Shown here in pieces: positions 1 through 8,200 of a stretch of DNA of 35,425 bases. Position 1 is the first letter of the stretch; every line of letters starts with the position of its first letter. The translations under genes were made by a program, and so were the position numbers. The DNA is from Candidatus Ancillula prorhinotermitis. Its GTDB lineage: Bacteria; Actinomycetota; Actinomycetes; Actinomycetales; Bifidobacteriaceae. The DNA lies in the NCBI GenBank assembly GCA_031280795.1, contig JAITGF010000002.1:1-35425 (forward strand), given 5' to 3'. Under the pieces are notes generated by a model. The model did no database searches and was not told the DNA's origin. It was given only the letters and a program-made list of their open reading frames with translations.

Positions 1-2
1 AC

Positions 3-80
3 AAGAGACACAGCAGTAAACTTGGTGGACTTACCCCCATGCAAGCAAGAAATATGGTACAATTAAATAAAGTAGCGTAA
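3..80 (+). pseudogene. C-terminal tail of an IS3-type transposase (partial)
   Basis: An open frame enters from the left edge and stops at TAA 78-80. Its 25 residues include RHSSKLGGLTPMQA, which resembles the end of the rve_3 integrase core in IS3-family transposases, where (R/P)HSxLGxLTPxE lies close to the C-terminus. The bulk of the gene lies outside the window, so I cannot say whether the element is intact. A terminal inverted repeat would be expected just after the stop, but I could not recognise one. The call rests on a short motif only. Confidence 0.4.
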
Positions 81-321
81 ATGAAAGCAAAAAACTACGG
101 AATTTTGTCTGCACCGCCACTCATATCTCGTATACATAACTAAACAAAACACTTCATTTCGCTCTAAGAGATATAAAAAAGCACATTTCAACGCCCACCA
201 CACCATAACACGCATATCTGCCCCAAAAATAAAACCTCAAAAAACACATCTACTTCATTTCTGCACCAGCATCAAAAGGAGCAAGAGTGACATTTTAGTT
301 GTCTATCGACACTGTGCGTAG
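81..321. other. Intergenic region without recognised gene
   Basis: About 240 bases of AT-rich sequence between the putative transposase tail and the glycosyltransferase promoter. I see no convincing ORF, RNA gene or terminator on either strand. Confidence 0.5.
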
Positions 322-349
322 TGCACAGATGGCGAAAGCGTGGTATAAT
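322..349 (+). promoter_or_regulatory. Extended -10 promoter of the glycosyltransferase/ligase unit, leaderless
   Basis: A perfect TATAAT (344-349) is preceded by TGG, an extended -10. TGCACA (322-327) sits 16 bases upstream as a partial match to TTGACA. The ATG at 358 is only 8 bases after the -10, where transcription should start, and no Shine-Dalgarno is present, so the mRNA is probably leaderless. The element TGCACAGAT-N13-TATAAT recurs exactly at the aldo/keto reductase promoter at the other end of the window. Confidence 0.75.
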
Positions 350-357
350 ATTTACAT

Positions 358-1662
358 ATGGGTTTATTAGCTCTACTAGACTATATCGTAATCGCAATAG
401 GTGCTTGTGGTTTCGCGTACCAACTTTTCTGTATCGTGGTGGGCTGGTTTGGTAAGGTTGTTAAATATCCTGAAGTCGACCCGAAGCACATCTGTGTAGT
501 GATTTCCGCTAGAAACGAATCCGCTGTGATAGGTGAGCTACTAGATTCTATAGAAGCCCAAGATTATCCAAAGGAATTTCTGGACGTGTGGGTCTGCGCT
601 GATAACTGCACGGACGATACAGCTGACATTTGTCGCTCGCGAGGCGCATATGTTGTTGAACGTTTTAATAAAGACGAGATTGGTAAAGGTTATGCACTAG
701 GGTATCTTTTTGAGAACATGATGCAAGGTACGTTCGGAAAAGCAAAGGCGAAAAGTAAAAACGCAGCTGAGATAGTTGGGCGCCAGGCCAAATATGAAGC
801 TTTTTTAGTGCTAGATGCTGATAACATCTTGAAACCTGATTACGTCACCGAAATGAATAAAGTATTTTCTTCAGGTTATCGCGTGGTCACAAGTTATCGC
901 AACTCAAAGAATTTCTCCTCAAACTGGGTGTCTTCGGGGTCTGCGCTTTGGTTCGTGCGTGAATCGCGCCTACTGAATAACTCTAGGCAAATCTTGGGCG
1001 CTTCATGCCACGTCGGGGGCACAGGTTTCATGTTTGCTCGCTCAATTATGGAGCGAAATGGTGGCTGGAAGCATCGCCTACTCACTGAAGATTTAGAATT
1101 TACCATGGATTGCGTACTCAACGGCGATAAAGTTGGTTACTGCGGTACTGCGATGCTTTTCGATGAGCAACCTGTAACATTCTCTCAAAGTTGGCGTCAA
1201 AGGTTGCGCTGGTCAAAAGGATTTCTGCAAGTATTCCGGCATTATGCTGATAAACTTATCCGTCGAGCTTTTCGTGAAGGTGATTTCTCATGTCTCGATT
1301 TAACATTACTCATCTTTCCGTGGGTGTTATTTGAGGTGATTAGGCTCGGAATCGGGGCGATTTGGGTGAGCTTAGGGTTCGTCTCGCTTGAGTCGCAAAT
1401 TCAGTCGGTTATCTACATGGGTAGAGTTACTTTGACGGGGTCGCTCTTCTTGATGGGGGTAGCGCTTCTGACAGTGTTTATTGAGGGCGAGCGTATTGGC
1501 GCGCGGAAGCTTGAGTTACTAAGTTATGTGCTTTCATTCCCGATTTACGTGCTCTCGTACTTGCCTATTTCTATCTATGCGATATTTTCTAAAGTGGAGT
1601 GGAAGCCGATTACTCATGGGGCGAAAAAAGATGACTCCAAGACCGCGGTAAAAAGCCGCTAA
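358..1662 (+). CDS. Membrane-embedded family 2 glycosyltransferase
   Basis: A 434-aa polytopic glycosyltransferase that probably polymerises or transfers a sugar from a nucleotide-sugar at the cytoplasmic face. An N-terminal TM helix (about residues 5-27) is followed by a GT-A domain: VVISARNE (nucleotide binding), the D153-A-D155 metal motif, TED (243-245, catalytic Asp) and QRLRW (281-285), the QxxRW motif of processive GT2 enzymes (cellulose/hyaluronan synthase-like). At least three hydrophobic segments follow residue 310. ATG 358 is chosen because the -10 box ends 8 bases upstream. The ligase gene starts 11 bases after its stop, so the two are probably co-transcribed. The product could be an exopolysaccharide or glycolipid; the sequence does not identify the sugar. 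Confidence 0.85.
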   Translation: MGLLALLDYIVIAIGACGFAYQLFCIVVGWFGKVVKYPEVDPKHICVVISARNESAVIGELLDSIEAQDYPKEFLDVWVCADNCTDDTADICRSRGAYVVERFNKDEIGKGYALGYLFENMMQGTFGKAKAKSKNAAEIVGRQAKYEAFLVLDADNILKPDYVTEMNKVFSSGYRVVTSYRNSKNFSSNWVSSGSALWFVRESRLLNNSRQILGASCHVGGTGFMFARSIMERNGGWKHRLLTEDLEFTMDCVLNGDKVGYCGTAMLFDEQPVTFSQSWRQRLRWSKGFLQVFRHYADKLIRRAFREGDFSCLDLTLLIFPWVLFEVIRLGIGAIWVSLGFVSLESQIQSVIYMGRVTLTGSLFLMGVALLTVFIEGERIGARKLELLSYVLSFPIYVLSYLPISIYAIFSKVEWKPITHGAKKDDSKTAVKSR

Positions 1663-1673
1663 AAAGGATTGCT

Positions 1674-3992
1674 TTGAGTATTTCGCAAGATGAATTCAAC
1701 TCTTTAGTATCAGAGCTAGCTGGGGCGTCAACACATTATTACCAAACTGGTATTGAGTCAGGCTTTAGTGATGAGGAGTATGACACAAAAAAAGACTACT
1801 TGATATCGCTAGTTGAGGAAGACCCTGAGCTCGCCACTGATGAGTACTTGAGTCTAGTTCAGAAAGTTGCCGATGGTAGTTCTTTGCAAACCAATGCTCG
1901 TGCCGTTACACATGAGATTCCGATGCTTTCATTGCAAAAATCTAAGACTCTAGGCGGGATCCAAGAGTACTTAAGTAAGACAATGCGTTTTGGTGCTGAA
2001 GAAAATGGTTGGGTTCTACAGTTAAAATTAGATGGAAGCGCGCTTTCGGCGATTTACAAAGACGGGCGTTTGGGGCGCTTATCCACACGTGGAGATGGTC
2101 AAACTGGTGAAGATATCACCGCTTTTGCCAAATACAAACGAGTGCATATCGAGGGGCTACCACTTGAACTCAAAGGCGAGCTAGAGCATGGTAGTTTCGA
2201 AGTTCGTGGGGAGATATTTATGACTATCGACCAGTTTCAAAAAACTGATGCCGGTTACTATGCATTGAATAAACTCCAAAATGACAAAGAAACCGTAAAG
2301 GTGAAAAAGACCGAAGAGCAAATGCATTTTTCTAAGCCCCGCAATGCTGGTGCGGGCATAATGAAACCAAATGAAAGTGGTAATTATGAGTTTGGATACG
2401 ACGCATATATGACCTTCTATGCATACAGTGTCATTGGTGCGAAAGTGCCGAGCTCACAAACTGCGGTTGAGAAGATGGAAGATAATACAGGTACACTGCT
2501 CAGCGCAAGTGTTGCATCTAGCCAAGATTTCATCTTTGTGCAAGATGTTACCGAGCAGATTTTGCATACGAAACGTGAAAGCGCCTTTTGCAGAGTCCCC
2601 GAAGATGTCCTAAATGGTATCAAAGCTATAGAAAGCCTTCAGCAATACACTAATTCACTTATTAGCGATACACAAGACTCTACATGTGAAATTACCCAAG
2701 ACGAGGAGCATGGTGTGATGCAGAATAAGACGCGCACAATCACTTTTAACGGGCAAGATATACCGATCGATGGGGTAGTGGTAAAATGCTTTGATGATGA
2801 GCGTATCTCTAAGCTGATGGGCAACACTTCTCACCACCCCAGCTCCCAAATCGCCTATAAATTCGAGAGTGAAGATGCTACCACCACTGTAGAAGATATT
2901 GAAGTAAATGTTGGGCGTACAGGTCGTTTAAGCTTGCGTGCAAAAGTGTCACCAGTGGTTTTAGACGGCTCAAATGTAGAGTATGCAACTTTGCATAACT
3001 TCGACTGGGCGACAACCAAAGATGTCCGCATCGGATCGCAAGTGCGCATCACACTCGCTAATGATATTATACCATATGTGAAGGCGGTGCTGCATAACCC
3101 CGAAGGTAGTACCAGGCTTGAAGTTCCTGAAACATGCCCGCTGTGTGATTTTGAATTAGATAAGCGTACACTTTTGTACCGGTGCCCTAATGACAACTGC
3201 CCAAGCCGCGGTATTAAAGCTCTCGAACAGGCCGTGGGTAAGAATTTCTTTAATATCGACGGGCTTTCTACACGCACACTGCAAGCGCTCTGGGATGCGC
3301 AGTTAGTGCGAGATTTGGGAGATATCTTCTTGCTAACGCTTGAAGATTTGGCAGCTTTACCCACTGGTGAAACTTACGAGACTGACTCATCAGATCATAA
3401 GAAGGGAGATGCAGTTAAGCTAGGGGCAAAGACAGCTGTGAGGATTTACAATTCGATCCAAAATGCAAAGCAAGCGCCTTTAGATAAAGTGCTAGCTAGC
3501 CTAAATATCCAGTACTTAGGTAGGTCGCTTGGAAAAAATCTTGCAAAACGCTACGCTAATATCGATGAAATCGTCTCCCTAAGCCCAGGAGATCTTGAGG
3601 GCGTTGATTTAGTGTCGACTATCAAATCAGAGTCGATTCACAACGCTTTGCAAAAGCGCTTAAAACTAATCGAGAAGATGAAACGCGCCGGAGTTACTTT
3701 CCAGAGCGTGAATTCTTCTGCTAGTAACGCTGGGCATACAAAAACTATTAATGATCTACCATTAAGTAGCCAGGTGGTGGTTATATCGGGCAGCATACCG
3801 GGGTATAATCGCTATGAGGCTCGTGATCTCGTAGAAAGCCTAGGTGGCGTTTCCACTAGCTCTGTCACATCTAAAACCACGCTTTTGGTAGCAGATGATA
3901 GCTCCACCTCAAGTAAGGTGCAAAAGGCAAAGCAACTAGGCGTTAGGATCATTTCTGCGGATGAATTTCTGGGCATGTGCGTAGCTCAGTGA
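1674..3992 (+). CDS. ligA: NAD-dependent DNA ligase, divergent LigA
   Basis: 772 aa, about 100 longer than typical LigA. It seals nicks using NAD+. Domains in order: Ia (HYYQ...SDEEYD, residues 21-37, NMN site); adenylation domain with HEIPMLSL (80-87) and the catalytic KLDG (K118-G121), then RGDGQTGEDIT; PIDGVVVK; OB fold beginning GRTGRL; Cys4 zinc finger C488/C491/C504/C509; HhH region about 515-690; C-terminal BRCT about 695-770. Start is TTG 1674, with AAGGA five bases upstream; no in-frame ATG is nearby. Divergent points: KLDGS instead of the common KxDGxA, PSSQIAYKF instead of PRWAIAYKF, LANDIIPYV instead of (R)AGxVIPxV, a long segment between adenylation motifs (about 250-360) and an HhH insert near 560-580. 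It may be the only ligase or a second, specialised copy. Linked to the glycosyltransferase by an 11-base gap. Confidence 0.88.
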   Translation: MSISQDEFNSLVSELAGASTHYYQTGIESGFSDEEYDTKKDYLISLVEEDPELATDEYLSLVQKVADGSSLQTNARAVTHEIPMLSLQKSKTLGGIQEYLSKTMRFGAEENGWVLQLKLDGSALSAIYKDGRLGRLSTRGDGQTGEDITAFAKYKRVHIEGLPLELKGELEHGSFEVRGEIFMTIDQFQKTDAGYYALNKLQNDKETVKVKKTEEQMHFSKPRNAGAGIMKPNESGNYEFGYDAYMTFYAYSVIGAKVPSSQTAVEKMEDNTGTLLSASVASSQDFIFVQDVTEQILHTKRESAFCRVPEDVLNGIKAIESLQQYTNSLISDTQDSTCEITQDEEHGVMQNKTRTITFNGQDIPIDGVVVKCFDDERISKLMGNTSHHPSSQIAYKFESEDATTTVEDIEVNVGRTGRLSLRAKVSPVVLDGSNVEYATLHNFDWATTKDVRIGSQVRITLANDIIPYVKAVLHNPEGSTRLEVPETCPLCDFELDKRTLLYRCPNDNCPSRGIKALEQAVGKNFFNIDGLSTRTLQALWDAQLVRDLGDIFLLTLEDLAALPTGETYETDSSDHKKGDAVKLGAKTAVRIYNSIQNAKQAPLDKVLASLNIQYLGRSLGKNLAKRYANIDEIVSLSPGDLEGVDLVSTIKSESIHNALQKRLKLIEKMKRAGVTFQSVNSSASNAGHTKTINDLPLSSQVVVISGSIPGYNRYEARDLVESLGGVSTSSVTSKTTLLVADDSSTSSKVQKAKQLGVRIISADEFLGMCVAQ

Positions 3993-4001
3993 TAAGGATA
4001 T

Positions 4002-4072
4002 GTATTGCTTGCTTTCATACCATTTGAACATGAAAAAACTTTCGAATGGTATTCGTGTAATCAAGCAAATAC
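4002..4072 (+). other. Two-part inverted repeat downstream of ligA
   Basis: Outer arms 4002-4011 and 4062-4072 pair with one bulged base; inner arms ATACCATT (4017-4024) and AATGGTAT (4045-4052) pair perfectly. No T-run follows, so it is not a standard intrinsic terminator. It could protect the ligA mRNA 3' end or separate the two transcription units. Confidence 0.5.
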
Positions 4073-4213
4073 CTGAAAACCCAACCAGAAAACAGGAAGG
4101 CGCAAAACGCAAATAGTTACCAAGGGCTCAATAGTGCCGCTTCGGTGTAATGCTCATACGCACCCCATCATACACAAATTTGGATTTAGGGTACAGATTT
4201 TTGAACGATTTAC

Positions 4214-4243
4214 TTGACAAGCGGGGGGGGGGGGTGGTATAAT
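4214..4243 (+). promoter_or_regulatory. Consensus promoter with a 12-G homopolymer in its spacer (candidate phase-variable switch)
   Basis: Perfect -35 TTGACA (4214-4219) and perfect extended -10 (TGG then TATAAT, 4238-4243), separated by 18 bases, of which 4223-4234 is an uninterrupted run of 12 G. Poly-G/poly-C tracts between -35 and -10 are an established contingency mechanism: slipped-strand mispairing changes the spacing and so promoter strength (Neisseria porA and opc). Eleven G would give the optimal 17-base spacer. The ATG at 4250 lies 6 bases after the -10, so the transcript is probably leaderless. Everything from the channel gene to the signal peptidase gene lies downstream without another clear promoter. 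Confidence 0.85.
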
Positions 4244-4249
4244 GACAAT

Positions 4250-5254
4250 ATGAAAAAGAATAATGAATTGTACTATGAGTTCTTAGGGATGTATCTCTTT
4301 GTGCTGTTACCGACACTTGGCTTCGTATTAAGCTCTAAGATTAGCTCTTCGGGAAATGGCTTTACTGCTGCCTTACTTACGGGTTTGGGGCTTTTTGTTT
4401 CTGTCTTGATATTCGCCCCAAGAGGTGGTAAGTGCTACTTTAACCCCATGTTTGCTTTGCATGACATTTTGTGCAAGAAACGCAAACTTACATTCACGCG
4501 CGGGTTTGTGTTCATGGTGGTTCAGTTTGTCGGTGCTTTATGTGCATTAATTACCATTCGCTTGATGTTGCCTACCTCGAACGTGTTCTCGGCTAGCCAG
4601 TGGTTTCAAGGTGCTGGAGCAGGGTTCGGTGACAATTCGCCTTCTGCGACCACACTGCAGTCGGGGAATTTGAGTTTTGGACCCGTCAGCGTTATCGTGG
4701 CTGAACTTATCGGCTGTCTGGTGGTTTTGGCGGTGTTCCGGCACATTTCAGATCAAGAAAAAAAGTTCACACCCGTTTACAAGGCCGGTGTGTTGTCTGC
4801 TTCGTTTGCAGGCGTTATCTATTCAATCTGGGCGCTCTCAGGGGCAAGCCTCAACCCCGCAAAGGCACTTGCTTCAAGTGTACTTTCCTTAGAGTGGACG
4901 TCAATTGATGGAGCACTCAGCTTGGTTGCAAACACAGCGGCACTTTTCCTCACCCCGTTTGTTGCTGCAGTGCTTTTTCATATCTTTACTAACCTGCGTC
5001 TCGGGGGTATGCATCCTTCTGGATCTGAGGTAGGCGCTACTGCAGATATCAACTCAGGTGTTAATACAGCGGATGACGGCATAAATACATCTGAAGCCAA
5101 AAGCACATCGACTCTGAACCCATCTATCTCGGTTGGTGCTACGCAAAATACCACCAGTAACGATTCTTTGTTTGGATTCGATCAAGGGATACGTGATTAT
5201 AACTCCGCAGACTCTAAAGAGGCCAAAGGTGGTGACACCCATATAGGTGATTAG
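4250..5254 (+). CDS. Aquaporin/glycerol-facilitator-like (MIP) channel with disordered C-terminal tail
   Basis: 334 aa, six hydrophobic segments. The two MIP half-helix motifs are present but altered: N65-P66-M67 instead of NPA in the first, and N202-P203-A204-K205 in the second, where the arginine that normally follows NPA and forms the ar/R selectivity filter is lysine. SGASLNPA is a good match to the family's second motif. After the last TM segment comes about 80 residues of Ser/Thr/Asn/Asp-rich, probably disordered, cytoplasmic tail. ATG 4250 is chosen over the in-frame TTG at 4214, because that TTG is the -35 box itself and the ATG sits at the expected transcription start. The stop overlaps the next gene by 8 bases. 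Substrate (water, glycerol, other small solute) cannot be told. Confidence 0.8.
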   Translation: MKKNNELYYEFLGMYLFVLLPTLGFVLSSKISSSGNGFTAALLTGLGLFVSVLIFAPRGGKCYFNPMFALHDILCKKRKLTFTRGFVFMVVQFVGALCALITIRLMLPTSNVFSASQWFQGAGAGFGDNSPSATTLQSGNLSFGPVSVIVAELIGCLVVLAVFRHISDQEKKFTPVYKAGVLSASFAGVIYSIWALSGASLNPAKALASSVLSLEWTSIDGALSLVANTAALFLTPFVAAVLFHIFTNLRLGGMHPSGSEVGATADINSGVNTADDGINTSEAKSTSTLNPSISVGATQNTTSNDSLFGFDQGIRDYNSADSKEAKGGDTHIGD

Positions 5255-8200
5255 GCGTAAGTGGCTTAGAGCAAAAGGGGTTCGCAAAGCATTGCGAACA
5301 AGTTATTCCTGTGCCCTGATATTCTTCGGACTACTAATATTCGTGTCGATGTGGGCGGTCTCTTGGGGTGCTATGGCAGGGGAGGTCACGCTTGAGAAAG
5401 TGTCTGCCATGGCTGAAATGTCGAGCGTGAACGCTGTAGAGGCGGTAGGTACAGTTAGTAAAAGTTTGCAGAGTATAAGCACATCTAGTAGTGTGAGTGC
5501 GCCTGAGTCCATAACGCAAGGCGGAGCAGAGCAAGTAGTGGCGATGACGCAAGTTATTACTCAGGGATGGAGTGAATCAGACGGAAACGCAAGCTTGGTC
5601 GGCACCCAAGGTCTAGAAGGTGAAACTGGTAAATCCGGCGGGAATGGCGGCCAAGGTGGATATGGAGGGGGCGCTTTTGACGCATGTGTGGCAAATGAGC
5701 AAGTGCAATCTACACCAGGTTTCACAGGTGCAGGTGGGGCGTTAACTGCGCTAATCGATTCTATATATGATTACGTAATCACTAACGGCGGGAGCGGATT
5801 TAACAAATCAGAAGCCTCTAAAGAGATGTTTGGATACGATGCATATCAATATATAGTGCGCGACAACAATGGTGATATCACTATGTCAACCTTTGGTGGT
5901 GCTGGAGGTCGCCCAGGCACTACTGGCCCCTGGTGTTTTACGTTTGGCCCGACAGGTGGTGCAGGTGGCAGTGGTGGGGCTGGTGGAGATAGCGGTAATT
6001 CAGGAGTGAGTGGCGGAAATGGCGATAAGCTTGGCGGTGGAGGTGGCGGCGGAGGTGGTGCAGGCGGGATTAGCTTCTTTAATTCCCCTTATTCTAATTC
6101 CGAATTCGGTGCACCTGCGCCACAGCAGCCGCAGATCGAGAAAACAAGTGATAATGCCGAAAACTACAATTCTCTACTAGTATCATCAGGTAATGGCAAC
6201 TCCGGTGGCAATGGTGGCAATGGTGGCAATGGTGGTCTGGGGGGAGATTATGGATATTTTAATGCAAAAGTAAGAGATGAATCTGACTCTAATAAAGGAT
6301 TGAGCTGGCCAAAGGGGTATAACCAGAATATACTATACAGCACTGATGCATCACAGACTAAGGTTGATACCAATTATTATGACCCTGGGTCGTACGGTGA
6401 TTTTGGACAGTCAATGCATAGAGATAGACTATGTATGACGAACGTTAGTTGGTGTCTATCGCATAAAGTAGGAGAATATTTCTATGATGGTAAGTCATAT
6501 AGCGTTGTCGATGACCCCCCTCCAGAAATTTCAAGCGAAAAAATGGGAAAAATATTATTCTTTTTCCGATCGATATTTCCCCAAAGAAGATGCGATCCTT
6601 CTTCTACATCCAGATCTCGCCCGAGCCAATTTGCCTGTACTATAAATAGTTTACCTAGTAATTCAATAAGGGTTTTACTGCAGACTGAGTATTCAGGTAT
6701 ACACAATATACTTGATGGTAGTAGGGGAGTTTTTAGAGGCTGTGATGGCGAGTGCGACTTTAACTTTTCCGCTGAGTGCACTCTTATGGCCCCTGGGCCA
6801 AGTTATGGTAGAGCGAATTTTGAAAGATGTGGTCGCTATGATACAGTGGACGCGGATGAGTATGGTGGGAGAAAAATTATTCCATATTATTCGTTGCCTG
6901 TTTTAAATTACCTAATAGAAAAAACTTGCGATGCGGATTGGCCTCTTGGCGGCATAATTCTTGACAAATCAATGCCAAGTCAGATTATAGGCAGTAATAA
7001 CTCTGATCTTGGGTGCAGAGCAAAAGATGGGCTTACCTTTCATGACATATCTGAAATTTCCACTCGCGAAGGCGAGACGAATGTATATGCTCGAAGTATG
7101 CAAGATATTTTGCTCAGTCCAAATTCATGGTCACTAAAGTTTATGGGGTGGGATCCTGTTGGGCTTACTACTGACGCAACTGACTCAGGTTTAGGAGCAG
7201 CGGGTACTGGCGGAGGTGGCGGAGGCGGAGGTGGCGGCACTGGTCAAAGAGGTCAGGATGCTGGACGTGGTGCAAATGTGTCGTACAAAAATTCAGCCAC
7301 AGCTAGCATTAATAATGTTGAAATTAAAAATGGTGATGATTCCCTTTCTGACGGGCTCCGAGGTGCTGTGGGTGTTGGAACAGTTTTAAATGGACTCGGA
7401 AAGGGTGGAAAAGGCGGCGCAGGTGGAAAACACGGCGATATGGATTCAACTGGGTCAAAAGGAGAAAGGGGTGAAAATGGCTCCCCTGGTATCGGAGGTG
7501 AAGGTGGCCTCCCATCTAAAGCTGGAGATACATCAGCTCAGTTCAATAAACTTTTTACCTGCCAGCTTAGCGTTCAACGCAAAACTCAGTCAATGAAGGT
7601 GATGATAAATGACTTCAATATAAAACCTGACTGCCCAGGGGCTACATCTATTAATCTTGACGGAACTTCAAACAGTACTAATGACGTGCAAATTAATACA
7701 CTGAACTTAAGCGGACAGAACACTCTAAACGTTTTTTCAAATATCGGGCAAGCTAGCATCGGTAAGATTAATTATGATGCTGATTCGAATGCTGATTTAA
7801 TGGTTTCATATTCTGCCAATTTGCCCATTGGTCAAATCATCGTCTCCCCGCCCAAGGTACGCCTAACCAACCCCGAAGTATTCTTAGGCAGAAATTACAT
7901 CGACCCCTACGACGAAGATGCGAATTTTGTGTTGCTACAGTTTCCGCGCTTGCCAAGCAGCCAAATTGCTGGTAAGAAAATCACACTCAAAGGAGAAGAT
8001 GTAGCAACAGGTAGCGGGTATATTGATCGCTACGTCTATACAATAAACAATTCCGATAATCTCATCGATCAGAGTAGTAGAACTGCTCGCATTCCGCTCT
8101 CAGCATTCGTGGCTGAAAACCCCTGCTTATATGGCTCAGACGGTGTTGTGCTGAACATGCCTTGCACAAAGCCGATGCGCGCCACTTTACCACATCTAGA

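Noticed and set aside
4214..4249. Reading the channel gene from TTG 4214, which would place the G12 tract inside the coding sequence.
   Set aside because: TTG 4214 is the first half of a perfect -35 box, there is no ribosome site before it, and ATG 4250 coincides with the expected transcription start. The G tract is better explained as promoter spacer.
4128..4316. Small minus-strand open frame across the promoter region.
   Set aside because: It overlaps the promoter and the start of the channel gene, has no ribosome site and no recognisable features.
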